The translations under genes and the position numbers were made by a program. Below, piece after piece: positions 32,225-43,690 of a stretch of 64,000 nt of DNA. This DNA comes from Desmodus rotundus (taxonomy: Eukaryota; Chordata; Mammalia; Chiroptera; Phyllostomidae), in NCBI RefSeq assembly GCF_022682495.2, contig NC_071387.1, positions 199,122,143 through 199,186,142 of the forward strand, given 5' to 3'. A model generated the notes under the pieces. That model saw nothing but the letters and a program-made list of their open reading frames with translations. It was not told the DNA's origin and did not search any database. How positions within the stretch are numbered: position 1 is the first letter of the stretch; every line of letters begins with the position of its first letter.

Positions 32225-34172
32225 AAAGACAGGTTTGGTGACTTCTGGCCAAGAGGGAGGCATAGGTAGACACACTGCGCCTCCTCGCACAACCAAACGA
32301 AGGATAACAACAATTTAAAAACAAAAAACAACCAGAACTGACAGAAAATCAAACTGTAAGGAAGTCTGACAACCAAGGAGATAAAGAAGACACACTCACC
32401 CAGACCAGTAGGAGGGGCGGAGACGGGCAGCCGGGCAGAGAGGACGCACAGCAAGGCGGCGGCTGGTGGACCCAGCGAGGTGGCGGACTGTGGATCAGGG
32501 CGGGCAAGGCTGCAGCTGGCCAGCGAGGCAGCAGCTGGTGGACCCGGCAACAGACCATGCAACCCAGGGCTCCAGCACGGGAAAATAAAGCCTCAAACCT
32601 CTGATTGAAAACACCCGTGGGGGTTGAGGCAGCAGCAGGAGAAACCCTCAGCCTCAGGAGAGTTCGTTGGAGAGACCCACAGGGGCCTAGAGCATGCACA
32701 AGCCCACCCACTCGGGAATCAGCATTGGAGGGGCCCAGTTTGTGGGTAGCAGGGGAAGTGACTGAAATCCAGCAGAGAGTGGAGCAAGCACCATTGCTCC
32801 CTCTCGGTCCTCCCCCACATACAGGGTCACAGCGCAGCAACCAGCGTTACCCTGCCCCGTTGAACACCTAAGGCTCTGCCCGTTTATGTAACAGGCTCAC
32901 CAAGACAAAAAAAAAAAAAGGCCCAAATGAAAGAACAGATCAAAGCTCCAGAAAAACTAAGCGACAAAGAGGTAGCCAACCTATCAGATGCACAGTTCAA
33001 AACACTGGTAATCAGGAAGCTCACAGAATTGGTTGAATTTGGTCACAAATTAGATGAAAAAATGAAAGCTGTGCTAAGAGAAACAAAGGAAAATGTACAG
33101 GGAACCAATAGTGATGGGAAGGAAACTGGGACTCAAATCAACAGTGTGGACCAGAAGGAAGAAAGAAACATCCAACCAGAAAAGTATGAAGAAACAAGAA
33201 TTTGGAAAAATGAGGGGAGGCTTAGGAACCTCCAGGACATCTTTAAACATTCCAACATCCGAATTATAGGGGTACCAGAAGGAGAAGAGGAAGAACAAAA
33301 AATTGAAAACTTATTTGAACAAATAATGAAGGAGAACTTCCCTAATCTGGCAAAGGAAATAGACTTCCACAAAGTCCAGGAAGCTCAGAGAGTCCCAAAG
33401 ATGCTGGACCCAAGGAGGAACACACCAAGGCACATCATAATTACATTCCCCAAGATGAAACAGAAGGAGAGAATCTTAGAAGCAGCAAGAGAAAAGGAGA
33501 CAGTTACCTACAAAGGAGTTCCCATAAGACTGTCAGCTGATTTCTCAAAAGAAACTATAGGCAAGAAAGGGCTGAAAAGAAGTATTCCAAGTCATGAAAG
33601 GCAAGGACCTACATCCAAAATTGCTCTATCCAGCAAAGCTTTCATTTAGAATGGAAGGGCAGATAAAGTGCTTCTCAGATAAGGTCAAGTTAAAGGAGTT
33701 CATCATCACCAAGCCCTTATTATATGAAATGTTAAAGGGATTTATCTAAGAAAAAGAAGATAAAAAATATGGACAGTAAAATGACAGCAAATTCACAGTT
33801 ATTAACAATCACACCTAAAACAAAAACAAAAGCAAATGAAGCAAGCAACTAGAACAGGAACAGAACCACAGAAATGGAGATCACATGGAGGGTTATCAAC
33901 AGGGGAGTGGGAGGGGGAGAGAGGGGGGAAAGGTACAGAGAATAAGTAGCATAAATGGTAGGTAGAAAATATACAGGGGGAGGGTAAGAATAGTATAGGA
34001 AATGTGGAAGCCAAAGAACTTATAAGTATGACCCATGGACATGAACTATAGGGGGGGAATGTGGGAGGGAGGGGGTGTGCAGGATGGAGTGGAGTGAAGG
34101 GGGGGAAATGGGACAACTGTAATAGCATACTCAATAAAACATTAAAAAAATTTAAAAAGACAGTTTTGGTGA
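32225..34172 (+). mobile_element. HAL1-type (ORF1-only) LINE-1 derivative with target-site duplications
   Basis: The 17-bp flanks AAAGACAGGTTTGGTGA (32225-32241) and AAAGACAGTTTTGGTGA (34156-34172) differ at one base and bracket an element of about 1.9 kb. Inside are a GC-rich 5' UTR like that of bat LINE-1 (32242-32926, containing two copies of a 'gctggtggacccrgc' motif), an ORF1 region (32927-33749), a G-rich 3' UTR and an A-rich end ('caataaaacattaaaaaaat'). No endonuclease or reverse transcriptase region is present. This ORF1-only layout is that of HAL1 elements, described from several mammals including bats; it would need LINE-1 ORF2 protein in trans. A LINE-1 with an internal deletion is the alternative. 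Confidence 0.8.
32927..33749 (+). pseudogene. LINE-1/HAL1 ORF1 protein gene, broken by one frameshift
   Basis: An open frame of 240 codons from ATG at 32927 matches LINE-1 ORF1p: an N-terminal charged helical part, then the RNA-recognition region with SNIRIIGVPEGEEEE and the C-terminal region with NTPRHIIITFPK. Near 33573 a single missing base moves the reading to a wrong frame that stops at 33649. The family's usual C-terminal sequence continues in the neighbouring frame up to TAA at 33747-33749. ORF1p is an RNA-binding chaperone that coats the element's RNA. This copy cannot encode the full protein. There is no ORF2 downstream. Confidence 0.88.
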
Positions 34173-34994
34173 AGTAAAAACTAGGTACCCCCCCCCCAAA
34201 AAGTAGGTACCAAAATGTGTAAAATAGGTACCAAACCCCAAATCTGTAAAGACAGATTAAGTCCGCAGGATAGAGCAGTCAGATGAAGGCAGTGTGGGCA
34301 AGTGGAATGGGGGAAGGACCTAGAATGAGGACCTGAGGTCACACTTGAGCCCTCCGCCCATCACCAGGTGCCCATCGCATCCCCTTGCTTCACTTCCTCA
34401 CCTTTACTGCAGCGGTGGGCACCTGCGCCGCACCCCGGGACTGCTGGGAGTACCAAGCAGCAGGAGATGAAAATGCAGGCTCGTGTTCTGTACACCTGGG
34501 AAGCTGCCGGCTGATGTCGGGGAGCACACTTTGGGGGGAAGGCTCTCATTTCCTACTCTGACTTACTTTCCCTCTTCTGCCTTAAAAAAGTCAAATAGTG
34601 ATAAAAGGCACTTAAGAAAACCAGCCTCTTGCCCTTGTGACCCTCCCCTGATTGCCAGTCTCCAGGCCACTGCTTTTACCCCTGCTGGCGTGTGCCTTTG
34701 GCCCTGTTTCTGGTTCCGCTCTTTTAGACCCTCTACTGACTGAGAAGATGAGGTTTCAGCTCACACCCCTTCATCTTTCTAATATTATATCTTAACTTTC
34801 TGTTAAATTTATACGCGTGTCCTTGTTACTATGTCCACAAATGCTATGCTCTAAGCCAAATAGTATTCTACGATTTCTTCCAGTGAAACTTTTTTTTGTT
34901 TGTTGTATTGGACTTAAAAGGTATCCCTTTTAAAAACATTTTCTTTGAAAATCTGACTGGAATGGCTCTTTTATACCTTTCATTAGAGTTCTTC

Positions 34995-35200
34995 CAAAAG
35001 CCAAATCTTTTTCCCCCAGCTTTACTGAGATACTGTTGACATAGGCATATGGAAGTTGAAGGAGCGCAGTGTGATGCTTCGATGCCCATAAATACTGTGA
35101 CGTGGTCACCACGATGAGGCTTGTTAGCATCTCCGCCCCTCACATCATGGCCATCCGCACACTGAATCTGACAGACAGCTCTAGTTTCATTCACCTTCTA
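34995..35200 (-). mobile_element. LINE-1 3' UTR fragment, antisense
   Basis: Reads like the reverse complement of an old LINE-1 3' UTR: 'ctttactgagatactgttga', 'ggagcgcagtgtgatgcttc', 'gtcaccacgatgaggcttgt', 'ccgcccctcacatcatggcc'. Both edges are approximate. Confidence 0.65.
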
Positions 35201-36266
35201 AGACAAATCCCTTCTAGAACCCCCCCCCCACCCCGTCTCCTGCCCCCGGCTAGGCACGAGGCATCTCCCACCCCTGTTGGCCTTTTCCTCCCTTCCCTGT
35301 TTGGTCCTCTTTCCTCGGTTCACTATTTCTTGTCGGTCAACAGGATTTCCCAGTTGCTTTTCAAACACGGATGCAAGGAATAGGATGGTGGGTTGAAATG
35401 TTTTGTCTCAGAACTTGGAAGATGTTGCTCCCATTCTCCTCTGTCTTTTCGTGTTTCTGTGAGGAATCCATTCCTACCCCCAGTCCCTTCATGCCGCCTG
35501 TCATTTGTAACACCTGGCAGGTTTAGATGTCTTTCCCGTAGCCCTACTCTGGGATTTCTTGGTGTCTGTAGGTCTTTGGCCTTTCGTCATGAGCAGCAGA
35601 AATGCAGGTTCTTCAGTCCTGAGAAATGCTTTTTGTGGTGTTTTTGCTAGTTTCCACCCCCCTACCTTCTGTTCTGGTTGTATGTGTATGTTTTAAATTT
35701 CAGCTGGTTTTTTTTTTTTTTTTTTAGTTTTCAAGTGTTTTCTTTTTCTTATATTATCCCTATATTAAAACATTCTGTTCTTGTTCCTTGGATTCAATTT
35801 ATTTTATCACAAGTATTCTTTAAATTACGTTGAAGCTTTGTTTAGCACACTGCATTACCTTTCGCTGAGTTCAATTATTTATATTTTGGTCTCTGTCACA
35901 GTGCAAGCGTGGCTGACGACCAGAGATCCGGGTGGAAGGGGGAAGCACTGAACTCTCTACTAGAAGGGTGTGAGTCAGTGTGTGTCTTTGCACACGAGCT
36001 GCTCACCCAGGGCAGTTACAAACTGGAGACGTAGTGGGGAAAGTATGTTTTCCATTCTGTTCTGCTCCTAGTGGGTCTATTTAGATGCTCTATTTTCTAA
36101 GAGTTCTCCTTCACTTTATCTTCCCATTTATTCCATCACTTTAAAACATATTTCAGCTGTCCCCTTTTTTAGTTTCTGAGGATTCTTCCTTATCTTATCC
36201 TTTAGGGGTCATTACCGTTCTTCAGAGAAGTTTCTTCCCTTCTCCCTGCATGGTAAGCCTGGGACA

Positions 36267-36294
36267 TTTTGATTTTGATTTTGATTTTGATTTT
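36267..36294 (+). repeat. (TTTTGA)n microsatellite
   Basis: Four and a half copies of the hexamer TTTTGA. Read as protein it would give alternating Asp-Phe, but there is no sign that it is coding. Confidence 0.9.
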
Positions 36295-36521
36295 CCATTA
36301 GGAAAGGGGCTTTGGGAGGGGAAGCCTTATCATGCAGGGTGCCGGAACGACACCTCGCCCTCGCGTCCCCAGACTGCTGTCCCAGAAGGTTGTAGCCTCC
36401 TTCTCCAGAGTCAACCCAAGAGCTCGGGGTGGGGGGCAGGGCCTAACAATCCAACTGCCGGCACAGGGCAGGGATGCAGGCAGGGGTCTAACCGCTCCTT
36501 TCGCAGACTTTCAGGCAATGT

Positions 36522-36551
36522 CCTTACATGTAGTCCCCTTACATGTAGTCT
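36522..36551 (+). repeat. 15-bp tandem duplication
   Basis: CCTTACATGTAGTCC (36522-36536) is followed directly by CCTTACATGTAGTCT (36537-36551), with 14 of 15 bases the same. No function is suggested. Confidence 0.85.
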
Positions 36552-39500
36552 TTCCATTGTACCTGTTAAGGCCGGCCAACCATTCTTCCGAGCTCCTGGT
36601 CCCTCAGGAGGGAGTGTGATTCGGAGGCAAAGGTACGGACTTCAGAAATGGTTCGGTCAACATTCTAACTCTCACCAGTTGGACAAATTTGTTTTCTGAA
36701 CGATTTCTGATTTGATTTCTCTGAACCTCTTCTCTTATCCATGAAAAATGCCTCCTTCATGCATGGTTATGAGACACCAGCGAGTTTCCTGAGTGCCGTT
36801 ACTCTCTTCTGCTCCACTAGGGTCCTTTCCTCCAATAGTTACCCCCTCTCTGTCATCAGCATCTCTCCTGATGGCCTCTAGCTGCCAACCCCAAAGCCCT
36901 GTCTTTTCTGTTCCTCTGTGTCCCGGGCCTTGTGTACCCCGACTGCAGCTCCCTCCGCACCACTGAAATGGTTCTCGTCGAAGACCGAAGACCCTCCACG
37001 TTGCATTTGACATTTCCCTCTGAAGGCATTCATGTGCTCGGGGGGGTGGGACCCCTTGGGATCCAGCTGTGGAACTGGTGCTGTATTAGGCAGTGGGGAA
37101 GGCGACGAGATCCCTGCCCTCCTGGGCTTCACGGTCTAGCAAGGGAGGAAGAAATCAAACGCTGGCAAACGTGACAACGTTGTGGGGGCGGAATCATTGG
37201 GTAGATGGGAGCACAGGCAGTCTGTAGAGTCCTGGAAGGCAGATCAGAAATGGAGGCCTGGGGGACATGCGGGGCTGTGGCAAACGAGAGGAAGGAACTG
37301 ATAGAAGAGGTTCAAGAAGCAGACGTGGCTGGACCTGGAAGAGGGCTGGGGGAAGTAGTGGGGGCAGGAAGCGGGGTTTCTGTGGAACTGAGGGGCACTG
37401 GCCGAGGAATGGAATCAGCTTGGCTGACTGAGGAGGGTGCCGTCCCAGGACAAGTAGACAATCACATCTAGATTCACAGTGACCTGTGTGGAGTGACAGT
37501 TATGTGTTGGCTTTGAAAATAGAAAGTTGTGTTTTCTACAGGCTCCTAAAGACAATTGTTGTGGGAGAGACTTAGGCAAACCGATTTCTTCAAGTTATGC
37601 TTTCTTGTTTTAAATATCTCAAAATGCCTTATGAATCTCCAACGATGCCAGAACTCCTTTTATCAGAGGAGACTCCAGCTGCTGGCATAATAAGGCATGT
37701 GACTCAATGGATTCGCAGTCAAGAAAAATTAAAGATTATTTTAATTCCAGGCAGCAGAGGGCGATCCTGCCTTCCTTATCTCGATGGATACACATACAGG
37801 AGACAAGGTCGATGTGAAATCAGTTAAAATAACCCTAGTGCTAGCTTGAACTTCAGGGGGAGCCTTTTCTGTTTCCCGCATGGTTCCATGCCATGTTTAC
37901 ATCCACTGTTGCCGAAAAGTCACCTTTAAAATTGTTCGAATGAGATGCCAGCTGATGCCAAAACAGATGCAGGTGGGAACATCCTTCTGAGGAATCAAAC
38001 AGCATGACCTGAGTGTGTTCACATCTTGAAACGGGACCTTGCATTGGTCATTCCCAACGGCTCTTCATTATAACCAATAATGGAAAAAAACACCATAAGA
38101 ACCTGGAAAGCTGCATCGGGATGCCCCACCACCTCTGTTGCAATGAGGAGGGGTGGTGAGATGTGGAAGGGGCACAGCCCCGAAGAAATTGTGCACAGAC
38201 TTCTGGTATCTAAGCAGGGAGAAGAAACTCAAAAAAGGACGGCAAGGGCCTAGGGTGCTTCGAGGAGCAAGCTCTAATAGAGTAAGGAAATATGTACTAA
38301 TAGCTGGGCCTGTCAGAGAACTGGTGCCCCAGAAAAACACATTTTTTTATGGCATGGTGCCCTACAGAGGATCGGTAAAGCCCTGTGCCTAAGAGAACGT
38401 ACAGGAACATTTTAGTTAAAGGAAGGTTGGATGCCATAGGATCCATTGCCAGGAACTAGATAGATAGGGGTGGAACTAGAGAAAGAGAGAGATGAGAATA
38501 TAGAGGTTTTAAGGTTTAGTAAGTAATCCCTTTTTCCTGCCTCTCCTGGGTGAGGAAGCAGTGAGGGGAGAGGAGCACAGGAGTCTAGCAGCTGCAAAGC
38601 CAGTCTGGCCCTTTATCACAGACAAGGCTGCTCGGAGCCCACAGCTGCACACCTGTGACGGCAGGCGCTGGCTGCCCTTCTCCCAGGGACGAGGTAACTT
38701 CTCCACCCGCTCCAGGCAGCTGCACGCCCTCTGCTGATAAAACATGGGGCAGAGAACACCTGCTTCCTGGACTGCTCGGTTCGCAGCAAGAGGAAGGGGC
38801 CGACGGCAGGTTCTCCTACTCTGCCCCTCAGATACGTGGAAAACGGGGAGTGAAGAGAGATGAAGGGAAGGGCCAAGGGGTGGACGAGCTGTAAACGCAG
38901 GAGCAGGGAGTTGGCCTCCCCTCCGAACAAGCGTTGTTGAGACTCTCTGATTTGCATGGGCGTGGTCATGCATCAGGGAACCAGAGAGCCGCCCTTTGTC
39001 AATTTGCCATCTCAGTTCTCCTTGTAACGAAGAGTGATTTTTTACAAAGATTCAACTCAGGGAAGTGAAACTTGTTACTTTGTCCATGGCTCTGGAAAAG
39101 GGTAGGCTATGTTAAATTACCCACTGAGTATTAACTCACTGTGCGGTTAAATGGAAGGGTTGGTGAAGAGGTTGGGGGTGAGAACAGTTGGTCAGAAGTT
39201 CTTAAGTGTTTGTTTTTCAAAGGTTAGCCCTTCCAACACATTTCACACTCACTTCCCGTTCTTGTTACAATCCTGGGCTAATCCCTGGGCTAACACATTG
39301 ATCCCTAGAGGAAAAGCCTGGGACGTATATTTTAACAAGCTCCTTAGGGTTCACCAAAGCTGGGGAACTGCTGCCTTCCATGGAAATTACAAACACCTTG
39401 AAGCAATATGAACAAACTAAAGTAAAGTAATGAAGTTATATGTACAGCAGGCCATTACTTACATTGAATTATTCATGCTAGTCTCCTGATCCGGAGTCAC

Positions 39501-39799
39501 ACCTGCCTCCCACGCTGTACTCCAAAGATTCCAAACGTGTTTTACTTTTAAGAGTACATTTGAATTTCAGATGTCTGACATTTCCTAGCAGTCGTTAGTC
39601 CACATGTTCCTAAGCCAATGGTCCCAGTCAGGGCACAGCTTCTTACCTGAGCCTCTAATAGGGTCTTTGATCCAGAACCAGGCTTATTCCCCTCCTACTG
39701 GGCTTTGGCATCTAATCAGCACGTATTTTTAAAAATGTCAAAGTCCTCTTTCTTTTAGGAAAAAGATTTCACTTTTCCCACTAGCTAAGCGTTTGAAGC

Positions 39800-40320
39800 C
39801 AGCGTTTCCCGAACTTAATGTGCGGCGGAAATATCTAGAGGGCTTGCGGTGTCTGCAAGGGGCCTGACTCAGCGGGCCTGCGATGTGAGCGGGGTCCCCG
39901 TGCTGGGCCGTCACCGCCCCGGCTGCTGGGGCAGGAGCCGCCCTTCAGCCTGCTTGAGCGCCCGCCCCGCGAGTCCCGATTCTCCTCCTGCCTCTATCAC
40001 CCACCACGGGAACTAACGCGGGGTCGGCCGAGAGCCGTGCTCCTGCCCGGAAAAGCCTCATCAGTCCCGGGAAGAAGCCCTGCTCGCCTGCCCCTGTCTC
40101 CCCGGCTGTCACTGGCCCCTTCCTCGAGGTGGCAAGCGCCCGCGGCTTTCAAGCACACCTACACGCTCCGCTGTGGGCGGCGGCACCTAGAGTCCTCTGT
40201 GCTCGCGTTCGGCTAACGGCGTGTGCACCGTGGACTGATCTTTGCTCAGAGGGCGGCGGAGACCAGACACTGGGCGCTGGGGCGCAGCTCCCACAGGGCA
40301 GGGGAGGGAGGGAGTCAGAA
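39800..40320. promoter_or_regulatory. Isolated CpG-rich block, possible promoter or enhancer
   Basis: CpG dinucleotides are frequent here, with several GC-box-like words (for example CCGCCCCG) and runs such as 'gcgcccgccccgcgagtccc', and depleted on both sides. No protein-coding exon is recognised on either strand, and it lies about 9 kb past the end of TARS1 and 15 kb beyond the stop of ADAMTS12. It may be an orphan CpG island serving a non-coding RNA or an enhancer, or merely GC-rich sequence. Edges are estimates. Confidence 0.5.
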
Positions 40321-41099
40321 ATGGATCCCTGAGCGGGAGATTCATAGGTTCCTTAATTCGTTCTCTAGCTTTCCCCCATGTCTTTGTAAAATTGCCACTG
40401 GTACAACTCGAAGGTCCAGAGGAAAGATTCTCTGTGTACCTGGGACTCTTTCCTGAGCCCTCTCCCAGGGGGTCTTGGGCAAGAATTAACTACATCTTCA
40501 ATCCAGTCTGAAGCTTACTTATTCCCTTTAAATGAATGGGTTCAGTGTCTGCTAGTCAAAAATGCTCAAGCTTCCTTTGTCTCTGTCCTAAGACTGTGTC
40601 TGATATTGAAGGACATAGCTTACTGGACCTTGTGGCTTTGGGGGCAGTCAGTGTCCCCAGGGAGCCCCAGAGACCTCGTGCCACCCAATGGCTGTCCTTG
40701 CCTCGGACAGTGTTTCCTCCCCACCCTGGGGTGCAGGCGCCCTGCCAGCCCACAGTGCGGACGTGTGGGCAGGCATTGCTCAGGGCTGTCCCTGTGCCTC
40801 TGGTGGAGCTCTCAGAGCTGCCTCCTGGGCTCCCGGTTTCACCCAGGTCCTGCAGGCCCCACAAACGACCTGAGGGCAGGCTGAGGTGCCCATTGGTCTC
40901 CAGCTGCTCCTTGTTGTCCCGCAGGGGTTCATTCAGGATGCCTTGTCCCAGGGGAGGCAACTCCTTCTGGCTATTTCCCCCAGGAAGAAAGGCAGGTGTG
41001 TCCAGGTCCCGGACAGCGTCCTCAAGCAGGCTGGGGCTGTGGACCTGGGACACTGGGTAAGGTGCCAAATCTCTCTCTGCCTAAGACGCTTCATCTGTG

Positions 41100-41195
41100 A
41101 AGTGGAAATAGTGATAGCTAATGTTAATTGAACACTTACTCTGTGTCTGGCACTTTTTAATGTGCTTTACATTACAATGTGCCAGGTGGTTTCCA
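41100..41195 (-). mobile_element. MIR SINE fragment
   Basis: The antisense MIR signature 'aattgaacacttactctgtg', then 'tctggcactttttaatgtgc', then 'tttacattac'. Short and diverged. Confidence 0.6.
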
Positions 41196-41358
41196 AGCCT
41201 GTGCTTCTCAAATTCTCTGTGACAAATGACTAGTTTTGTTCTTTAATTTCCATTTATCACAGCTTTTGCAGAGTGCAATAAGAATGAATTCATTGGACAA
41301 AAGAAAAAACTATAAAACTTGTACATATTGTTCATTGAAAGTGTATGTATAAGTGATT

Positions 41359-41401
41359 ATACATACATACATGTATGTATATTTGTATATACATACATAC
41401 A
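41359..41401 (+). repeat. (CATA)n/(TATG)n repeat with a perfect palindrome
   Basis: Tetranucleotide runs 'catacatacatg' and 'tatgtatat' meet at a CATG centre, producing the palindrome ATACATACATGTATGTAT, then repeat again. Confidence 0.85.
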
Positions 41402-42608
41402 CTAATGATTTGTATAATCATTATTATATCAATAACTTGTTATTTCACAGTCGAAAGTTCACAAAAAGTTATGAGTGAGTGAAGAGGCGACTCCCATATT
41501 AAGGCCCCTTAACACACACTTTGAATAAATGCCATACATGTCAACATTGAACGTTTATAATGGACAAATGAACTTTCTTCTTGCTTTAGAAACCCAGCAA
41601 TTCAATGAGGTTTGATTGCCAAGTTTCTCAACACTCTCTACTTAACTGTATTTTCCTATTACCTGCTTTCTGACCGGTAGCCAGCGACTTACGGACGGCA
41701 TCGGTCCTAAAACGCACCCGGAGAAGCACTCGTCTGCGTGCGTTAACCTAACCCTCACAATGCGTCTACCAGGGCCGTATTATTGCGCAACTACTGAAAG
41801 CAACTAACAAGTGTTAGAGTTCGGGACCCAAGTGTTGGGGCCCTAAAGCCCCAGCTCATTTGGTGTTTTGGAGGGGGAGGAGGGATGTGCCAGATAGATG
41901 TCTGTCCCCATCTTGCAGACCCGGGTGGAGTGAGCTAATGAGCAGCGGAAACCAGCAAGTGAGATGAGGTAGCCAGGGCATAGGGTGGGATTAGGGTGGG
42001 CCTGGGTGGTATATGTCTTCCACGACCGAAGGAGGGTGTGGCGAAGGTCAGATAACCTGTGGTGGGGGCCCAGCTCTGAGCCCTGGGAGTGAGGGGGGCC
42101 TGCGACCTGAGAGGCCCCCGTTGCTCCGTGGTGATTTTATCTTTCCACTGGAAGGTACGGAGGAGAACATGCAAAGGCTTGCCCACCTGTTCTGTCCAGC
42201 AAAGATCCCGCAGCCAAGGGCCGGCACAGACAGCTGAGCGTGAGCTGGCGGGACAAGGGTGCCGATGAACTAGTGCAGCTGAACCAGACCTTGCCCTGCT
42301 CTCCGTGCTGCTGCGTATCTGTGCCATTTAGAAGGGAGGCGTGGCTCCAAATGAGTCTTTATTTCTGTAAAGTTCCACTTTCAAAGTGAATGGTTTCAAT
42401 GGAAAGAGAATAAAACGTTTCTGGCACTTTCTCTTATTCTTGCTAAGACCATAAGAACTTGGGCAATAGTCTCCCCATGGTACAGCAGAGAAACAGGTTA
42501 GAGGATATATTTCCTGAGCTGTCTTGCAGGGAGGAGCCTGGGTTAGAAACAGGAGATGCTGTTCCTGACAAATGCAGGCAAGTGGGAAGAAACTAAGACA
42601 AAAGTAAG

Positions 42609-42610
<2 letters not shown>

Positions 42611-42642
<32 letters not shown>
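42611..42642 (+). repeat. (GT)16 microsatellite
   Basis: Sixteen uninterrupted GT units; likely polymorphic. Confidence 0.95.
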
Positions 42643-42645
<3 letters not shown>

Positions 42646-43244
42646 CGCTATGGGCGGCAGCTCTCTGACTTTCTCACAGAGAAACTCTCTGATGCAGCCT
42701 GGCTCCCTAGAGGTGACCATGGGTTAGCGGGAAGCAATGAGACTGCAGGCAGCCCTCCCTTCATTGTGCTTCACGGATGTTGTGATTTTTACAAATTGAA
42801 GGCAAACCCGTCCACCAGCAAAAAAGATTACAACTCACTTTGTCACGATACTTGCTTTATTGAGGGGTTCTGGATCAGAACCTGCAGTGTCCGAGGTGCA
42901 TCTATCTCGTTAATGGTAGACACTCAAGTTATTCGATGTAGATTAGGAGGGAGATGAGGTTTAAGAACTGGGCCACTGGTGGCCATCTGACGTGCTGCAC
43001 CTACTCTGTCCTCTGACCTCTGTCCTCCGGACAGGCCTTTCTCCGGGACCAAGGGTCAGCCCTGGGCCTGGTGCTCCATTCCAAAGCACTCAGTCCCTAT
43101 TTCAAACTGCAGAGAGAAAGACTACAACAGCTTAGCCTAAAACACAGTGTGATCATGTCACTCATAAAACCCTTTAACGACCCCCTTCTGTCCTTACGCT
43201 GAAATACAAACTCTTTAACAAGGATGGCGAGGACCTTTGTAACT

Positions 43245-43400
43245 TACCCTTTAAGGCAGGCAGATAATGCCCCCCAAAGGTGGCCCATGCCCTAATCCCC
43301 AGAACAACCTGTGCATGAGTTAGGTCACACGGCAAGGGGGAATTAAAGTTGCTAATCAGCTGGCATTCGGATAGGGGAGAGCAACCTGGATTATCCAGGT
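43245..43400 (+). mobile_element. MaLR (MLT1-like) LTR fragment
   Basis: Matches the LTR body of mammalian MaLR elements in order: 'ccccccaaaggtggcccatg', 'ccctaatccccagaacaacc', 'gtgcatgagttaggtcacac', 'gagagcaacctggattatcc'. It is an old solo fragment; there is no coding sequence. Subfamily uncertain. Confidence 0.65.
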
Positions 43401-43544
43401 GGGGCCAGTCGTTTTCACATTCCTTCATTTTAAAAAATATACTAGAAACCTCAAAAAAATAGAAGTGACCTAGCCCTGTTTAAAATCTCTATGAGACTCA
43501 GTCAATTTCACTGACCACGTCAAGGAAGTGAGAAAACAGAGGGC

Positions 43545-43690
43545 TTCTCTGTGACCCCTGGACCACCCATTTCAGCATCACCTGCAAATTCAAGGGCCTT
43601 CTCCTAACCTACTGAGTCAGAAGTATTGTGCTAACACCCGGGGCGAAGAGCTTGCATCTGAAGCAAGTTAAGTTACACAAACTCAAGCCT
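43545..43690 (+). mobile_element. hAT-type DNA element fragment (tentative)
   Basis: The order 'cccctggaccacccatttca', 'gcatcacctgcaaattcaag', 'acctactgagtcagaagtat' resembles a common old hAT-Charlie non-autonomous element. Ends are not clear. Confidence 0.5.

Larger units (their letters stand above)
34173..39790. other. Intergenic DNA between the HAL1 insertion and the CpG-rich block
   Basis: No exon was recognised. Close to the left edge there are three GTACC words and a second CTGTAAAGACAG (34243-34254). Antisense LINE-1-like sequence occurs at 34995-35200 and possibly 35390-36250. Short repeats are a poly-T run (35709-35726), a TTTTGA repeat (36267-36294) and a 15-bp tandem pair (36522-36551). 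From 36560 to 39780 I see no clear feature; about 39310-39390 may be an old hAT remnant. Confidence 0.55.

Noticed and set aside
38150..38400. Possible coding remnant with a K/R-rich translation
   Set aside because: The translation matches no family known to me, and no splice sites or flanking exons were found.
40536..41068. Overlapping open frames of about 170 codons on both strands
   Set aside because: Both strands are open at once, which points to GC-rich composition; neither translation shows a known motif or plausible splice structure.
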